Source: Mycolicibacterium monacense (GTDB lineage: Bacteria; Actinomycetota; Actinomycetes; Mycobacteriales; Mycobacteriaceae). From it: a stretch of DNA of 64,000 nt. Location of the stretch: contig NZ_AP022617.1 of assembly GCF_010731575.1 (NCBI RefSeq), positions 3,968,001 to 4,032,000 of the forward strand, read 5' to 3'. Below the pieces are notes generated by a model. It ran no database searches, was not told the DNA's origin, and saw only the letters and a list, made by a program, of their open reading frames with translations. Below are positions 1 through 8,635 of this stretch, one piece after another (within the stretch, counting starts at the first letter, position 1; every line of letters begins with the position of its first letter). Both the position numbers and the translations under genes were made by a program.

Positions 1-1374
1 GTCGACGACCCGGCATCCGGGGTGTTCCGCGCCGATCATCTGCGGCTCGCGCTCGACGCGGCAGTCCGGGCGGGTGATGACACCGACACCGTCGCGGCAA
101 TCGCCGGAGGGTTGCTCGGCGCGGCGTACGGGGCGTCGGCGGTGCCGGTGCGATGGCGGGCGCTGCTGCACGGGTGGCCGGGGATGACGGCGCACGGTCT
201 GGTGGGGCTGGGGTCGGCGATCCAGCGCCGGGGTGAGCCGGATCCGTTCGACTTCTCCTATCCCGGTTCGCCGGTGGACACGGTCGCGCGTCATCCGTAC
301 GACGACGGCGTGGTGTTGGGCGGTATCGGTGTCCTGCGCCGGCTGCCGGCGGATGTCGATGCGGTGGTGTCGCTGTGTCGGGTGGCCGAGGACGACGTTC
401 CGGTGGGCATGCCGCACGTCGAGGTGCGGCTGGTCGACCGGGTTGATGCGGATGAGAACCCGCACCTGGACTTCGTCCTGCTGGACGCGGTGCGTGCGGT
501 TGAGGAACTCCGTCGAGAGGGACGAACGGTGTTGGTGCACTGCGTCGGTGCGTACAGTCGCACGCCGACGGTGGGTGCGTTGTACGGGGCACGATTGCGG
601 GGTGTCGGCGCCGATCGCGTTCTGGCTGATATTCAGCTCGTGTTACCCGACGCGCATCCGAACCCGGCGTTCCGGGAAGCGTTGCGGCGGTTGCATGAAG
701 CGACTCCGAAGCGCGATGCAGCTGAGCGCAAGTTCAGATGGCGTGGTGTGCTGGATGTGAATCGGCTTTCGCCGGCGAAGGTTTCGGTAGGGCATCAGTT
801 CGCCGACGCGGCGAAGGCGGGCGATTGGCCGACGGTGTTCGCCATGCTGGACGGCCCGCGGCAGCGTGTCGACATCAACTGGTGGCGGCCAGGGGGTACG
901 GCGTGGTTCACGGTGTTGCACCAGGCGGCGTGGTATGACGCGTCGACCGAAGTGGTGAATGGGCTTGTCGAGCGAGGTGCGGTGCGGTCGCTGAAGGATG
1001 CGAAAGGGCGCACGCCGTACGAGGTGTCTTTGGAACGGCATGGGCGCGGGCGGCACTGCCTGCGGCCGCCGCTATCCCCGCTGTCGCGGAACACAATAGA
1101 CGTCTTCGATGAGCGCCTCGCCGAGGTGATCAATGACAGGCTTCGAAGGTTGTACAGCGATCCCCAGTCGGTGCTGAGGTATCCGTCGGTGGGCATCCTG
1201 CACGAATTGCCTCGGCGAGCGTTGTGGTTCTCGGTGCCCGATATGTACGGCGCCTTCCACATCTCACTGCAGGACGACGGCGTGTACGTGGGTACCTGGA
1301 GCCGCATGGGTTACTCCGGTCAGTGGCACCGGATCACGACCGCGGGTGCCATCCCGGTCTACAAGGGAAACTAG
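1..1374 (+). CDS. ADP-ribosylglycohydrolase / dual-specificity phosphatase / ankyrin-like fusion, 5' partial
   Basis: The frame is open to the left edge, so the N-terminus lies outside the window; the GTG at 22 is not a convincing start. The first ~60 residues match the C-terminal end of ADP-ribosylglycohydrolases (GDDTDTVAAIAGGLLGAAYG, metal-binding Asp residues), enzymes that remove ADP-ribose from proteins or nucleic acids. A protein-tyrosine/dual-specificity phosphatase segment follows with the CX5R signature HCVGAYSRT near residue 172. An ankyrin-like stretch (VLHQAAWYD, then GRTPYEV) lies at about 300-345, and a C-terminal ~80 residues is unassigned. Glycohydrolase-phosphatase fusions are known in actinobacteria. 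The added ankyrin-like part is less usual and suggests a signalling or stress role. Domain calls rest on motifs only. Confidence 0.8.
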   Translation, partial: VDDPASGVFRADHLRLALDAAVRAGDDTDTVAAIAGGLLGAAYGASAVPVRWRALLHGWPGMTAHGLVGLGSAIQRRGEPDPFDFSYPGSPVDTVARHPYDDGVVLGGIGVLRRLPADVDAVVSLCRVAEDDVPVGMPHVEVRLVDRVDADENPHLDFVLLDAVRAVEELRREGRTVLVHCVGAYSRTPTVGALYGARLRGVGADRVLADIQLVLPDAHPNPAFREALRRLHEATPKRDAAERKFRWRGVLDVNRLSPAKVSVGHQFADAAKAGDWPTVFAMLDGPRQRVDINWWRPGGTAWFTVLHQAAWYDASTEVVNGLVERGAVRSLKDAKGRTPYEVSLERHGRGRHCLRPPLSPLSRNTIDVFDERLAEVINDRLRRLYSDPQSVLRYPSVGILHELPRRALWFSVPDMYGAFHISLQDDGVYVGTWSRMGYSGQWHRITTAGAIPVYKGN

Positions 1375-1461
1375 GCGCGGGCATGTTGGGCGAGCGCGAA
1401 TTGCGCGGGGAACTGCGTGCGCGCGCCTGAACCGCCAACGTGTCGGCGCGCTCCGTTATTC

Positions 1462-1560
1462 TGAGACCAGCTCACGAGCGGACGGCAGTTTGGGTACCTG
1501 GCCCGTCGTCCCGGCAACCGCGCGACCACCGCACGGTGCCCCAGGGGAAGAGCGGGCGCG
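1462..1560 (+). promoter_or_regulatory. SAM-I/IV-type riboswitch
   Basis: The leader contains the conserved SAM-riboswitch core. GGCAACC lies at 1513-1519, a variable hairpin follows, then CACGGTGCCCC at about 1532-1542 and a purine-rich GGGGAAGA. A P2-like helix forms between GGACG (1480-1484) and CGTCC (1507-1511). P1 can close between GCTC (1470-1473) and GAGC (1550-1553). The GGTGCCCC variant is typical of the SAM-IV and SAM-I/IV families of actinobacteria rather than SAM-I. The element ends about 50 nt before the ATG at 1612, so it should control that gene by S-adenosylmethionine binding. Identification is by eye; a covariance-model search would settle it. Confidence 0.65.
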
Positions 1561-1611
1561 GCTTACGTGCAAGTGGTGGACGTCCGTCGGTGGCGTCGCC
1601 GGAAAAGGCGA

Positions 1612-2223
1612 ATGATGACACAGCACCCTCTGAGCGCAGCCGATGCGGCTCTGCGCGAGCGTATCACCGAGCTTTCGGTGCACATCCGGTGCGGCGGTCT
1701 ACGTGGCCCGCTGCAGCGACGAAGTCCGTCACAACCGGACCGGCCGGTGCGGTGGCAGTCGTGCGGGGACGAGGACCACCCCGTGCGATGGGAGGACGCC
1801 GATGTCTCAAGGGAGCACGATCTGTGCATCATCTGCTTCCGGGGCACGGCCGGGGGTCGCTCCCGCTGGTCGTGGTTGGCTTGCGGCGACTGCCGCTCGG
1901 TGAACGCCGCGATCGAGAACGTGTGGGGCTTTCGCTCATTTGCCCTCGGACGCCACAGTCTGATGAACGGAATCGGCGTGCGCAGCAGTGCGCAGCCTGA
2001 CGTCCGAGCTCGACAGATCGCGCGGCTGGCCGAGTTCGGGAGAGGCGACGACCGACTACGTGCTTGGCGCCGGCGCGAATACCAGCGGCTAGCCAGAAGC
2101 TTCGATCCTCTGGCGGATATCCCCCTCCGACTGTGGCAGCAGGAATGGCCGCCGAGCCGGCTCGCGTCTCGGGACGCCTTCGCCCGCTTGATCGGACCGG
2201 ACTTCCCGTTGGCGCGACCATAG
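1612..2223 (+). CDS. Cysteine-rich hypothetical protein under riboswitch control
   Basis: This 203-residue protein of unknown function starts at ATG 1612, preceded by GGAAAAGG. Cysteines occur in pairs (SCGDE; CIICFRG; then CGDC about 25 residues later), which could bind a metal such as zinc. The CIIC...CGDC spacing resembles a treble-clef or zinc ribbon. The C-terminal half is rich in Arg and Trp with no recognised domain. No signal peptide or membrane segment is visible. It follows the putative SAM-I/IV riboswitch directly and appears monocistronic, with the next gene convergent. A link to methionine/SAM or sulfur metabolism is inferred only from that leader. Confidence 0.7.
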   Translation: MMTQHPLSAADAALRERITELSVHIRCGGLRGPLQRRSPSQPDRPVRWQSCGDEDHPVRWEDADVSREHDLCIICFRGTAGGRSRWSWLACGDCRSVNAAIENVWGFRSFALGRHSLMNGIGVRSSAQPDVRARQIARLAEFGRGDDRLRAWRRREYQRLARSFDPLADIPLRLWQQEWPPSRLASRDAFARLIGPDFPLARP

Positions 2224-2378
2224 GTCGTTCGCGAACAACGGCTGGGCGGTGGGGTGAGACCCGATCGTCGCCTACCGCTGGGCGCGAAGGTCCGCCTCAC
2301 CTCCAACATCTGGGGCTTACTGTTCGGCCCCCAACTTCTTCGCGAAGGGACTGTGGCGCAAAGGACCCAGTTCTTCAG

Positions 2379-4028
2379 CTACGGCACGTTGAGCCGCCGC
2401 GCCAAGTCAGGTCCGCCGACCTCGCTGATGAAGTCGGGGTCGCCGCAGACGACGAGTTGGTCGCGCGCGCGGGACAGGCCGACGTAGAGGCGCTCGCGCG
2501 AGCGTTCGAACTTGCCTTCCTCGTTGACTACGAGGACGACGCATCGGCGTTCCAGGCCCTTGAACCCGAGGACATGGCCGTAGAACACCTGATCGGTGTC
2601 CCAGAACGAATCCCAGTACGCCTTGTGGCCTTCCTTCTGCCGCTCGGCCTGCTCGGGATGGCGACTGCCGGTGGTGAGCAGCGCGAGATCCTCAGGCCGC
2701 CAACCCTGTTCGAGCAGCAGGTCGATCTGGTCATCACCGGCGTCGAGGGCATCCTCACGGCAACAGGCCACGAAAGTGACCGCAGGCCCTTCACCGCCCA
2801 GGTAGCGCATCGGATGATCGACAAGCGGTTGAAAGGCGTTGGCGATCTGGCGGGTGTTGCGCAGGTTGTGGTCCAGGATCAGCGGGACGAGCGGCACCGG
2901 CGGTGCGCCGTACCTGTCGAAGACCCGTTGACCCTCGTCGGTGAACACGTAGAGGCCGCCGTCGACCGGATCCCTGAGCGCGGCGAGCAGCGGATCCCAC
3001 CAGGCGTCGGCGAAGTCCTGCGCCTCGTCGACCACGATTGAATCGAAGCGGTGGCCAGGTTCCAGTTGCGCTGCCAGATCGGCCATTTGCAGGGGAAGGT
3101 CGTGTTCCCAGAACCGGACGGTCTCCTCGGTGCGCACGGCTTCATCGGGGCCTTCCGGGGCGCCCCACTGCACTCCCAGGGCGTGGAACTCCCCCACGTA
3201 CGCGGGCTGTTGACGGCGCGGCCACGTTTCGGCGATACGCTCCAGATAGGACGCCAGGCCGTGGGAGTAGCAGACCAGCGCGACGCGCTGACCCCGCTGG
3301 GCGAGGCGGCGGGCCTGCTCCATGGCGAGGAAGGTCTTGCCGCTGCCGGCGCCACCGCGGACCTCGACGCGATTGAGCTGTCGGATGGCATCGAGGATGA
3401 CGGCCTGGTGTTCGGTGAGCGCGTCGGAGGCATCCTCGTTGGCCAGCGCGCGGGCGACGACATCACGTTGTGGGAGGCCACGACCACTCAGAGCGGTGGT
3501 GAGCTGGTCGAGGGCGTCCTTGGTGAGCAACGGACGGTCGAGCTCCTGGCGGACGAGGACGTAGCGCAGCTTGTCGACGAGCTTCGGGAGGTCGGTGCGG
3601 TCGATGACTTTCCAACGGGGACAGTCTGGTAGGCCGAAGTCGGCGGGCAACTCAGTGTTGGGCAGGACTATGACGTGGTCCCACCGCAGGCGGCCCTGCG
3701 TCCAGCGGGGGTCCTTCTCGATGAAGTCGCGCAGCGCGTAACAGGCTTCGCGGGCCTGGCGGACGGGCTCGATCGGGAACTCGCGGCCGCCGCGGATCTG
3801 GCGCCAGCCCTCGCCGTCGTGCCAGACCTCCCCGCCCTTGACCTCGATGCAGACGATGCCGGCGCCCTCGATGGCGACGACGAAGTCGACCTCGTGATCC
3901 TTGAGGTGGTCGGTGACGCGCTGCCCCGGCACGACGAGGTCGTTGGGCTCGAGCTGGTCGATCAGTGCTTGGTAGGTGCTGCGCTCGGAGCTTTTGAGAC
4001 GAGGGTGCTCATCGGGCGTGATCGTCAC
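2379..4028 (-). CDS. NERD nuclease-domain / UvrD-like SF1 helicase
   Basis: The start is GTG 4028, with GGGGAG about 9 nt upstream, giving 549 residues. Residues ~20-140 form a NERD (nuclease-related) domain with the D...E-x-K-like series DFVVAIEG...CIEVKGGEVW. An SF1 helicase follows: Walker A GGAGSGKTF (about 225), Walker B/DEAQ VVDEAQDF, motif IV-like DHNLRNTRQIA and motif VI YVGLSRARDQLVV. NERD-helicase fusions are thought to process DNA ends and are common in accessory or defence neighbourhoods, but their role is mostly unproven. The gene stands alone on the minus strand, convergent with the cysteine-rich gene and followed upstream by a VapBC module. Confidence 0.88.
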   Translation of the reverse strand: MTITPDEHPRLKSSERSTYQALIDQLEPNDLVVPGQRVTDHLKDHEVDFVVAIEGAGIVCIEVKGGEVWHDGEGWRQIRGGREFPIEPVRQAREACYALRDFIEKDPRWTQGRLRWDHVIVLPNTELPADFGLPDCPRWKVIDRTDLPKLVDKLRYVLVRQELDRPLLTKDALDQLTTALSGRGLPQRDVVARALANEDASDALTEHQAVILDAIRQLNRVEVRGGAGSGKTFLAMEQARRLAQRGQRVALVCYSHGLASYLERIAETWPRRQQPAYVGEFHALGVQWGAPEGPDEAVRTEETVRFWEHDLPLQMADLAAQLEPGHRFDSIVVDEAQDFADAWWDPLLAALRDPVDGGLYVFTDEGQRVFDRYGAPPVPLVPLILDHNLRNTRQIANAFQPLVDHPMRYLGGEGPAVTFVACCREDALDAGDDQIDLLLEQGWRPEDLALLTTGSRHPEQAERQKEGHKAYWDSFWDTDQVFYGHVLGFKGLERRCVVLVVNEEGKFERSRERLYVGLSRARDQLVVCGDPDFISEVGGPDLARRLNVP

Positions 4029-4276
4029 GAGACCGGACTCCCCTGTCCAAACCTGAGCGGCATGCCGACCTCCCCCATACCCGCGGTTCCGTTGTGGATG
4101 GTAGCGAGGGAGTGCTACGAAAAGCCCGCAATGGCACGCATGAGGGTCCCCTGAGCGCCCTGGCCGACACCGTTTGACCACTCATGAGAACCCGAGCGGA
4201 CGTGTGGCGGTGGAACGTCGCCGATGCGCACGGAGCTCGGATGCCGGTCAAGGAGTGAGTTACGGCGGAGCCATCG

Positions 4277-4702
4277 TCATGGTTCGGCCAACACTTCGGT
4301 ACTCACCCCGAGTGCTTCGTAGGTCGATCTCGCGCGCGCATCTCGGGTGAACAGCACGGCACCGCGCTCACGAGCCGCCAAGGCAACCAGCCCGTCATAG
4401 GTTGCACCCCCGGCGATTCCCCGTCGGGCGAACTCGCGGTGGGCGGCGCGCGCGGCCCGCGCGCCGAGCTGGAAGGATTCGGGAAAGTTCTCGTCGATCA
4501 ATGCGACCGCGTCAGCAGCGGTGACGCGAGCGTCGCCAGGCAGGCGCGTGAGTACTGAGTATGTTTCGGCCAGCGCGTGTCCGCTGAGCCCAAGCGGCCG
4601 CGCCTTCGCCCACTTCGCGACCATGGTGTGTTGCCGGTGCGAGGTCACGAGGAGAGGCACCGCGACGCTGGTATCGACCGCCGTGAGTGGCACCGGCGTC
4701 AA
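4277..4702 (-). CDS. vapC: PIN-domain ribonuclease toxin VapC
   Basis: At 141 residues this is the normal VapC length. It shows the PIN acidic constellation: the N-terminal Asp in VDTSVAV, Glu in HALAETYSVL, and C-terminal acidic residues in YDGLVALA and FTRDARA. VapC toxins cleave specific RNAs (often tRNA or 23S rRNA) when free of antitoxin. The start overlaps the antitoxin stop by 4 nt (ATGA), the usual translational coupling of these pairs. The RNA target cannot be told from sequence. Confidence 0.9.
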   Translation of the reverse strand: MTPVPLTAVDTSVAVPLLVTSHRQHTMVAKWAKARPLGLSGHALAETYSVLTRLPGDARVTAADAVALIDENFPESFQLGARAARAAHREFARRGIAGGATYDGLVALAARERGAVLFTRDARARSTYEALGVSTEVLAEP

Positions 4703-4938
4703 CGCCGTCCCGAATCGATGAGGGCGAACATCATCTCATCGGTGACGACCGTATCCGCTCTTGCGACCAGGCGCCCGTCCTCATCCCGCTCGAGTCGAGC
4801 GGTTCGCCCTCCGGGAACGACGTGCAGTCCGCCGCCGTACGCAGAAATATCGACCTTGGACCCGGGAGTCAGACCCAGCGCATCGCGCAGCTGCTTGGGC
4901 AGGACGATTCGACCGCCGGAATCGATAACAGCCTCCAT
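4699..4938 (-). CDS. vapB: AbrB/SpoVT-type antitoxin VapB
   Basis: This 79-residue protein has a swapped-hairpin AbrB DNA-binding N-terminus (DSGGRIVLPKQLRDALGL, then GSKVDIS). It ends in a short acidic tail (TVVTDEMMFALIDSGRR) of the kind that docks into the PIN toxin. Such antitoxins neutralise VapC and repress their own promoter. It is first in a two-gene operon with the PIN gene. A TANNNT element lies only 6 nt before the ATG and there is no Shine-Dalgarno sequence, so a leaderless transcript is likely. Confidence 0.88.
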   Translation of the reverse strand: MEAVIDSGGRIVLPKQLRDALGLTPGSKVDISAYGGGLHVVPGGRTARLERDEDGRLVARADTVVTDEMMFALIDSGRR

Positions 4939-4944
4939 GGCATC

Positions 4945-4950
4945 AGGCTA
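4945..4950 (-). promoter_or_regulatory. Putative -10 element, leaderless vapBC promoter
   Basis: Read on the minus strand, TAGCCT fits the mycobacterial TANNNT -10 consensus. It ends 6 nt before the vapB ATG at 4938, which would put the transcript start at or next to the A of the start codon. Leaderless genes of this kind are common in mycobacteria. The call is based on one short motif. Confidence 0.4.
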
Positions 4951-5215
4951 CCAGCGAAATCCCATCACGCCCTGTGCCCCTTCGGCCAGGTCATCAGGTT
5001 CGTCGGGTTCGCGACGGTGATCATGTGGCTGCACCAACGGAAACTTACGATTTCGAGTCCGCGGGGTCGCCGGTCTGGGCGAGCAGTGTCAACAGTGCAG
5101 CGAAGCCACCGGTTCCCTTTTTTCGATCCGCGAGATGACTCATTCGCGGCGCCCACGCGAGACCCGCACAGCCGCATCCCGTTTCCACTACATGGCGTCA
5201 CGGGCCAATCTGCAG

Positions 5216-5626
5216 TCAGGATCGAAACGACGTACTCCCGTAGCAGGCGGCATTGCCCACATCCAGAGTGCTTTCGCAGATGACCTTTCCGCCAAGAGAG
5301 ATTCGTACTGTTACCCAATTATTGGGCCTGGCCTCTGGGCACCAGGCGCGCCCGTCACACACGCGAGGCCGCCAGTCGGCACGAACCTCTGCCCCGTCGA
5401 CTGACGGAATGCGAGCGTTCACCACCGTTACGCTCATTCGCCATGGCAGCGGCACGGCATAGAGGACTTTTCGCTCGGAGGAGTCAAAATACTGGATGTT
5501 TGCTGTGGCGACATTGTGTGAGACGACCTCATACGTAACGGTATCCGCCGCGCGAGCACCCGGCGACATCACGCCGGAAAATAGGCATATAACCGAGAAA
5601 ATAATCGCAAACTTCATGTGGATCAT
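5216..5626 (-). CDS. Secreted MmpS-like protein
   Basis: The start is ATG 5626, with GGGAAGG 7 nt upstream, giving 136 residues. The N-terminal ~25 residues form a signal sequence ending SPGARAAD. The mature part resembles the extracytoplasmic domain of MmpS proteins: VTYEVVSHNVATANIQYFD, a PWRMSVTV strand, then WVTVRISLGGKVICEST. It has the paired cysteines typical of that fold. True MmpS proteins stay anchored and pair with MmpL transporters; here a cleavage site is plausible and no mmpL is nearby. Its position after the mce cluster suggests an accessory envelope or lipid-related role (inference). Confidence 0.65.
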   Translation of the reverse strand: MIHMKFAIIFSVICLFSGVMSPGARAADTVTYEVVSHNVATANIQYFDSSERKVLYAVPLPWRMSVTVVNARIPSVDGAEVRADWRPRVCDGRAWCPEARPNNWVTVRISLGGKVICESTLDVGNAACYGSTSFRS

Positions 5627-5734
5627 TAGGGCCCTTCCCGCACGTACGATTGCCGAGCTGAACGCGAGCGGACGACCCTCCCCTCGCGCCAAGGTGGTTG
5701 AATGCCTGTCGATGTCGCGCCCGTTGCACTGCTG

Positions 5735-6250
5735 CTAGGCACCGGCTAGCAGGTACACGATCAATAGGTTATTAGTCGCCTCGTTTCGTCGCACGTCTAT
5801 TCCTAGGTCCGTGTAAGAGCAATCGGGGATTGCCGCATGCCCTTGCAACAACGCACCCTTTATCGCGTCGGCTTCGTTGCTCAGGGCACCCTGAAGCAAC
5901 ACGGCCTTGTTGCCGCCGTAGCCGAGATCCTTCAGGCCGGGCATTGGGTCGGTGATCGGTTGGTATGTTGAAATGTGGTCGATATAGTCGTCGGTCGACT
6001 GATTGACGATCGCGGCCGCTTTCTCGGCAATCGGGTTGAAGGTGAACGGCGGGCATGACGTTCCACCGCGCGCAGCCACTATCGCATCCCTTACGTTGGC
6101 CACCGGATCCGCGAGAGCTGACGGTGTCACCACCATGCCACCAGAAAAAAGCAGCGCGCATGCGACTACCAATCGGAACGGCGTCCTGCGGTTGGACGGT
6201 ATCGGCGTCGCTTCGCGGCGTAGGGCCGGAGCAGGTGATTGCCGTCTCAT
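5735..6250 (-). CDS. Secreted hypothetical protein (mycobacterial type)
   Basis: The ATG at 6250 is preceded by AGGAAGGA about 9 nt away. The 171-residue product has a basic N-terminus and a hydrophobic core (LVVACALLFSGGMVV), then a likely cleavage site at ALADP. The mature region contains a Cys pair (TSCPPF and PDCSY) and an N-terminal helical part (NPIAEKAAAIVNQSTDDYI) reminiscent of CAP/SCP-like mycobacterial secreted proteins. The similarity is too weak to assign. It lies on the same strand as the mce operon among other small exported proteins, in a visibly AT-richer stretch. Confidence 0.65.
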   Translation of the reverse strand: MRRQSPAPALRREATPIPSNRRTPFRLVVACALLFSGGMVVTPSALADPVANVRDAIVAARGGTSCPPFTFNPIAEKAAAIVNQSTDDYIDHISTYQPITDPMPGLKDLGYGGNKAVLLQGALSNEADAIKGALLQGHAAIPDCSYTDLGIDVRRNEATNNLLIVYLLAGA

Positions 6251-6366
6251 TTACATATCCTTCCTCAAAACCAGAAATGGACACCGCAGCCGTGCAGAAC
6301 CATTTACTTATTGCACCCAATGCACCGTGAAGCTAACCGGCCTGAATCGTCAACGAGACATTCCCG

Positions 6367-6924
6367 TCAACAAGACCCGTAGCTCAGGCACACACGCGTG
6401 GCCCTCTCGTCGTAGCCCTTGAACCATGTCCCGGTCGCCGTCATCAAAAACTTGAACTCGCCGTGCCCGCAATAAAGGCTGCTATCCGGCTGTATAGCGC
6501 AGGTCGTTGAGTTGTAGGTGACGTAGCTGCGCGGCGGCAGGGTCATATGAGCTTGTCCGGGGGGGAATTGAATGGCGGCGGTCCAGCCGTGGTGGACGGA
6601 CCGATTTCCGTTGAACCACGCGATGTGATTGCTCCCCGCGGGCGCGCCCGGGATATTGCCACTGCAACCAAAGCTTCCCTTGTCCCAGATTCCGCAGTTG
6701 AGTCCAGTGGGTGACAGGAACCAGACACCGGGACGGTCAGCGAGGAAGAACCGGTCTGGCTCAAATCGGTCATACCACGCGAAAACATGCATCAGGTCTG
6801 GGAATGGATCCGCTGGGGCATCGCCAGCCGGCTCCGCGTGTCCCGGAACCACGGTGCTGAACATCAATACGATTGCCGACGCAATGCCCGCCAACCACCT
6901 CCAAGGGCGCACACGGTGATGCAA
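6367..6924 (-). CDS. Secreted hypothetical protein, TTG start
   Basis: The start is placed at TTG 6924 because AAAGGAGGA lies a few nt upstream on the coding strand; a longer reading from 6978 would translate that Shine-Dalgarno sequence (KEE). This gives 185 residues with a signal peptide ending at about VPGHAEP. The mature part has paired cysteines (LNCGIWDKGSFGCSG, TTCAIQ...YCGHG) and aromatic-rich strands, like a small family of mycobacterial exported proteins without known function. It may be part of the accessory tail of the mce cluster; a 250-nt gap separates it from the preceding gene. Confidence 0.65.
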   Translation of the reverse strand: MHHRVRPWRWLAGIASAIVLMFSTVVPGHAEPAGDAPADPFPDLMHVFAWYDRFEPDRFFLADRPGVWFLSPTGLNCGIWDKGSFGCSGNIPGAPAGSNHIAWFNGNRSVHHGWTAAIQFPPGQAHMTLPPRSYVTYNSTTCAIQPDSSLYCGHGEFKFLMTATGTWFKGYDERATRVCLSYGSC

Positions 6925-7174
6925 TCGCTCCTCCTTTGAGCAGCCCACAAGCTGCGAAAGGCAACGACGTCGGCCCATCCCACACTCCCCAAATCCCTTT
7001 ATTCAACTAATGAAGCCCAGCGGACCCGGCGCCGCCAGCGCGATGACGACCGGTGGTGACCCCGCCAATCGAGGTCGAGAATCGTTCATCGCCTGCGCTC
7101 GATTCCGTGGACTCCGCTACGGATCGAGCTGAATTGGACGCTCGCCGTCTCACCGTCAGTGACCGGACGCACTC

Positions 7175-7909
7175 TCACTCGCATACGTTTGAACGATGGA
7201 TTCTGCTACCCCAACGCAACACTCTGTGCACCGATGGACCTGTGAACCAGTCGGGTTGATGACTCTTGATGCCGGCATTGACATTAGACAGGTGCTGCCA
7301 CAGTAGGTAGAAACTCTCACCTTGATAGATGGGGAAGTAGACATCCCCCGCGTGGTCGGTTGACTGAGTAAGTGCTTGGGCGCGGGGGGCGAGGAAGCCC
7401 ACCGATTGGTCGATATTCTTTGTGACTATGTCGACTTGCTGCTGAAGGCCGCCAATGCTGTAGTCCCAGTCGGAACCCGAACCCATGTAGACCCCGGGTC
7501 CATTAGGTGTGATCCGGTGGAACTGCAGCCTATTGATCTGGCGCATCAGCTCGTCATATTGTGCGTTGAACCATTGACACATCTCCCGTTCCGCGTTGAT
7601 GTCCGCCTCGGTGACCCTGTTTTTGGTTTGGTCAAACGGAAAGGGAAATTTCGGCACCCAGCCCGAAGGTGTTGGATTGATCACTGGTAATGGCACGGGA
7701 GGCCGGTCGTAATCGGACGGATCGGCTCGCGAAGCCGGCCCCGCCGCCACTGACACGCCGGATAACACAATGAAAACGCATGTGAAAGAGCCGACGGCGC
7801 GACTGAGGCGGCTCCGCATCGCCTTGTCCTGCGCCGCAGAAGCCCCATCCGCCCGGCGACGGCCCTGAAAGCCGCCACCTGAGCCTCGCCGCCTGTCTCG
7901 ACCCATCAT
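7175..7909 (-). CDS. Exported hypothetical protein, last gene of the mce transcription unit
   Basis: The 244-residue product has an extended basic N-terminus, then a hydrophobic segment (FTCVFIVLSGVSVAAG) ending ASRADP, consistent with export. The mature region is rich in Pro, Tyr and Trp (PPVPLPVINPTPSGWVPKFPFPF). No family was recognised. It starts 19 nt after the Mce-associated gene with AAAAGGTG upstream, so co-transcription with mce is likely. Small exported proteins commonly follow mce operons. An alternative internal ATG at 7819 would shorten the leader to a more conventional signal peptide. Confidence 0.6.
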   Translation of the reverse strand: MMGRDRRRGSGGGFQGRRRADGASAAQDKAMRSRLSRAVGSFTCVFIVLSGVSVAAGPASRADPSDYDRPPVPLPVINPTPSGWVPKFPFPFDQTKNRVTEADINAEREMCQWFNAQYDELMRQINRLQFHRITPNGPGVYMGSGSDWDYSIGGLQQQVDIVTKNIDQSVGFLAPRAQALTQSTDHAGDVYFPIYQGESFYLLWQHLSNVNAGIKSHQPDWFTGPSVHRVLRWGSRIHRSNVCE

Positions 7910-7928
7910 GAATCACCTTTTCGGAGGT

Positions 7929-8591
7929 CTACTTTGGTGCTAGCGCGTCGCCAACTCCGCCAACATCTGTGATTTGCCAATCCTTGTTACTGTCGATTGT
8001 GACGCTATATGTCGCGGTCGACTGCAGTGGCTCCGGCGCTTGCGCAGTCTTGGTAAGGACGCTTACGAAAGCGTCGACGACATAGGCCCCGCCGGTGACT
8101 GTCCGAACCTTTGCCGCCAACGGGTGGGCGGTGGAACTCCATTGAAGTGGTACCAAAATCTGTTCCATTGACGTGGCGGCCTTCGACAACTTGTCCTTCA
8201 GCTCAGGACTGGTGCCCGCGACAAGCCTGTCCTTCCAGGCGTTGAGGTCTTGGTAGTTCATTGCTGCCGCTTCACCCGCGTACTGCAGGGCTATCTTCTC
8301 GGCGTGCACGTAGTTCTCGGATTGACGGGCCTCCTCGTCGAGTTGGCCGCGCGCTCCAACGTAGAGCCAAGACAGCACGCCGACCGCGCCGACAAGGACG
8401 ACGATCACCACGGAGGTCACCGCGCTACGTAGCGAGACCGAGAGTTGCACTCGTCTGGACTTCTCACGCTGAGGTTCGTCTTTGCCCACCGACGACTCTC
8501 CGATGGTGCTTTCGCCCGCGGGCTCAGATCCGGCAGCATCTATTTCGGCCGAATCCGGCACGGCCGCGTCTCGTTCGCTATCGACCGTCAT
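7929..8591 (-). CDS. Mce-associated membrane protein (Mas)
   Basis: This 220-residue protein has an acidic N-terminal cytoplasmic tail (~50 residues) and one membrane helix (AVTSVVIVVLVGAVGVLSWLYV, 58-79). The extracytoplasmic NTF2-like domain ends with WQITDVGGV, as in Mce-associated (Mas) proteins. Mas proteins are thought to stabilise the Mce transporter. GAGGAA precedes the ATG by 5 nt; the gene lies 44 nt after mceF in the same direction. Confidence 0.85.
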   Translation of the reverse strand: MTVDSERDAAVPDSAEIDAAGSEPAGESTIGESSVGKDEPQREKSRRVQLSVSLRSAVTSVVIVVLVGAVGVLSWLYVGARGQLDEEARQSENYVHAEKIALQYAGEAAAMNYQDLNAWKDRLVAGTSPELKDKLSKAATSMEQILVPLQWSSTAHPLAAKVRTVTGGAYVVDAFVSVLTKTAQAPEPLQSTATYSVTIDSNKDWQITDVGGVGDALAPK

Positions 8592-8635
8592 TAGTATTCC
8601 TCAATTCGTGATCTAGGGCAGTCATACCTGCCCAT

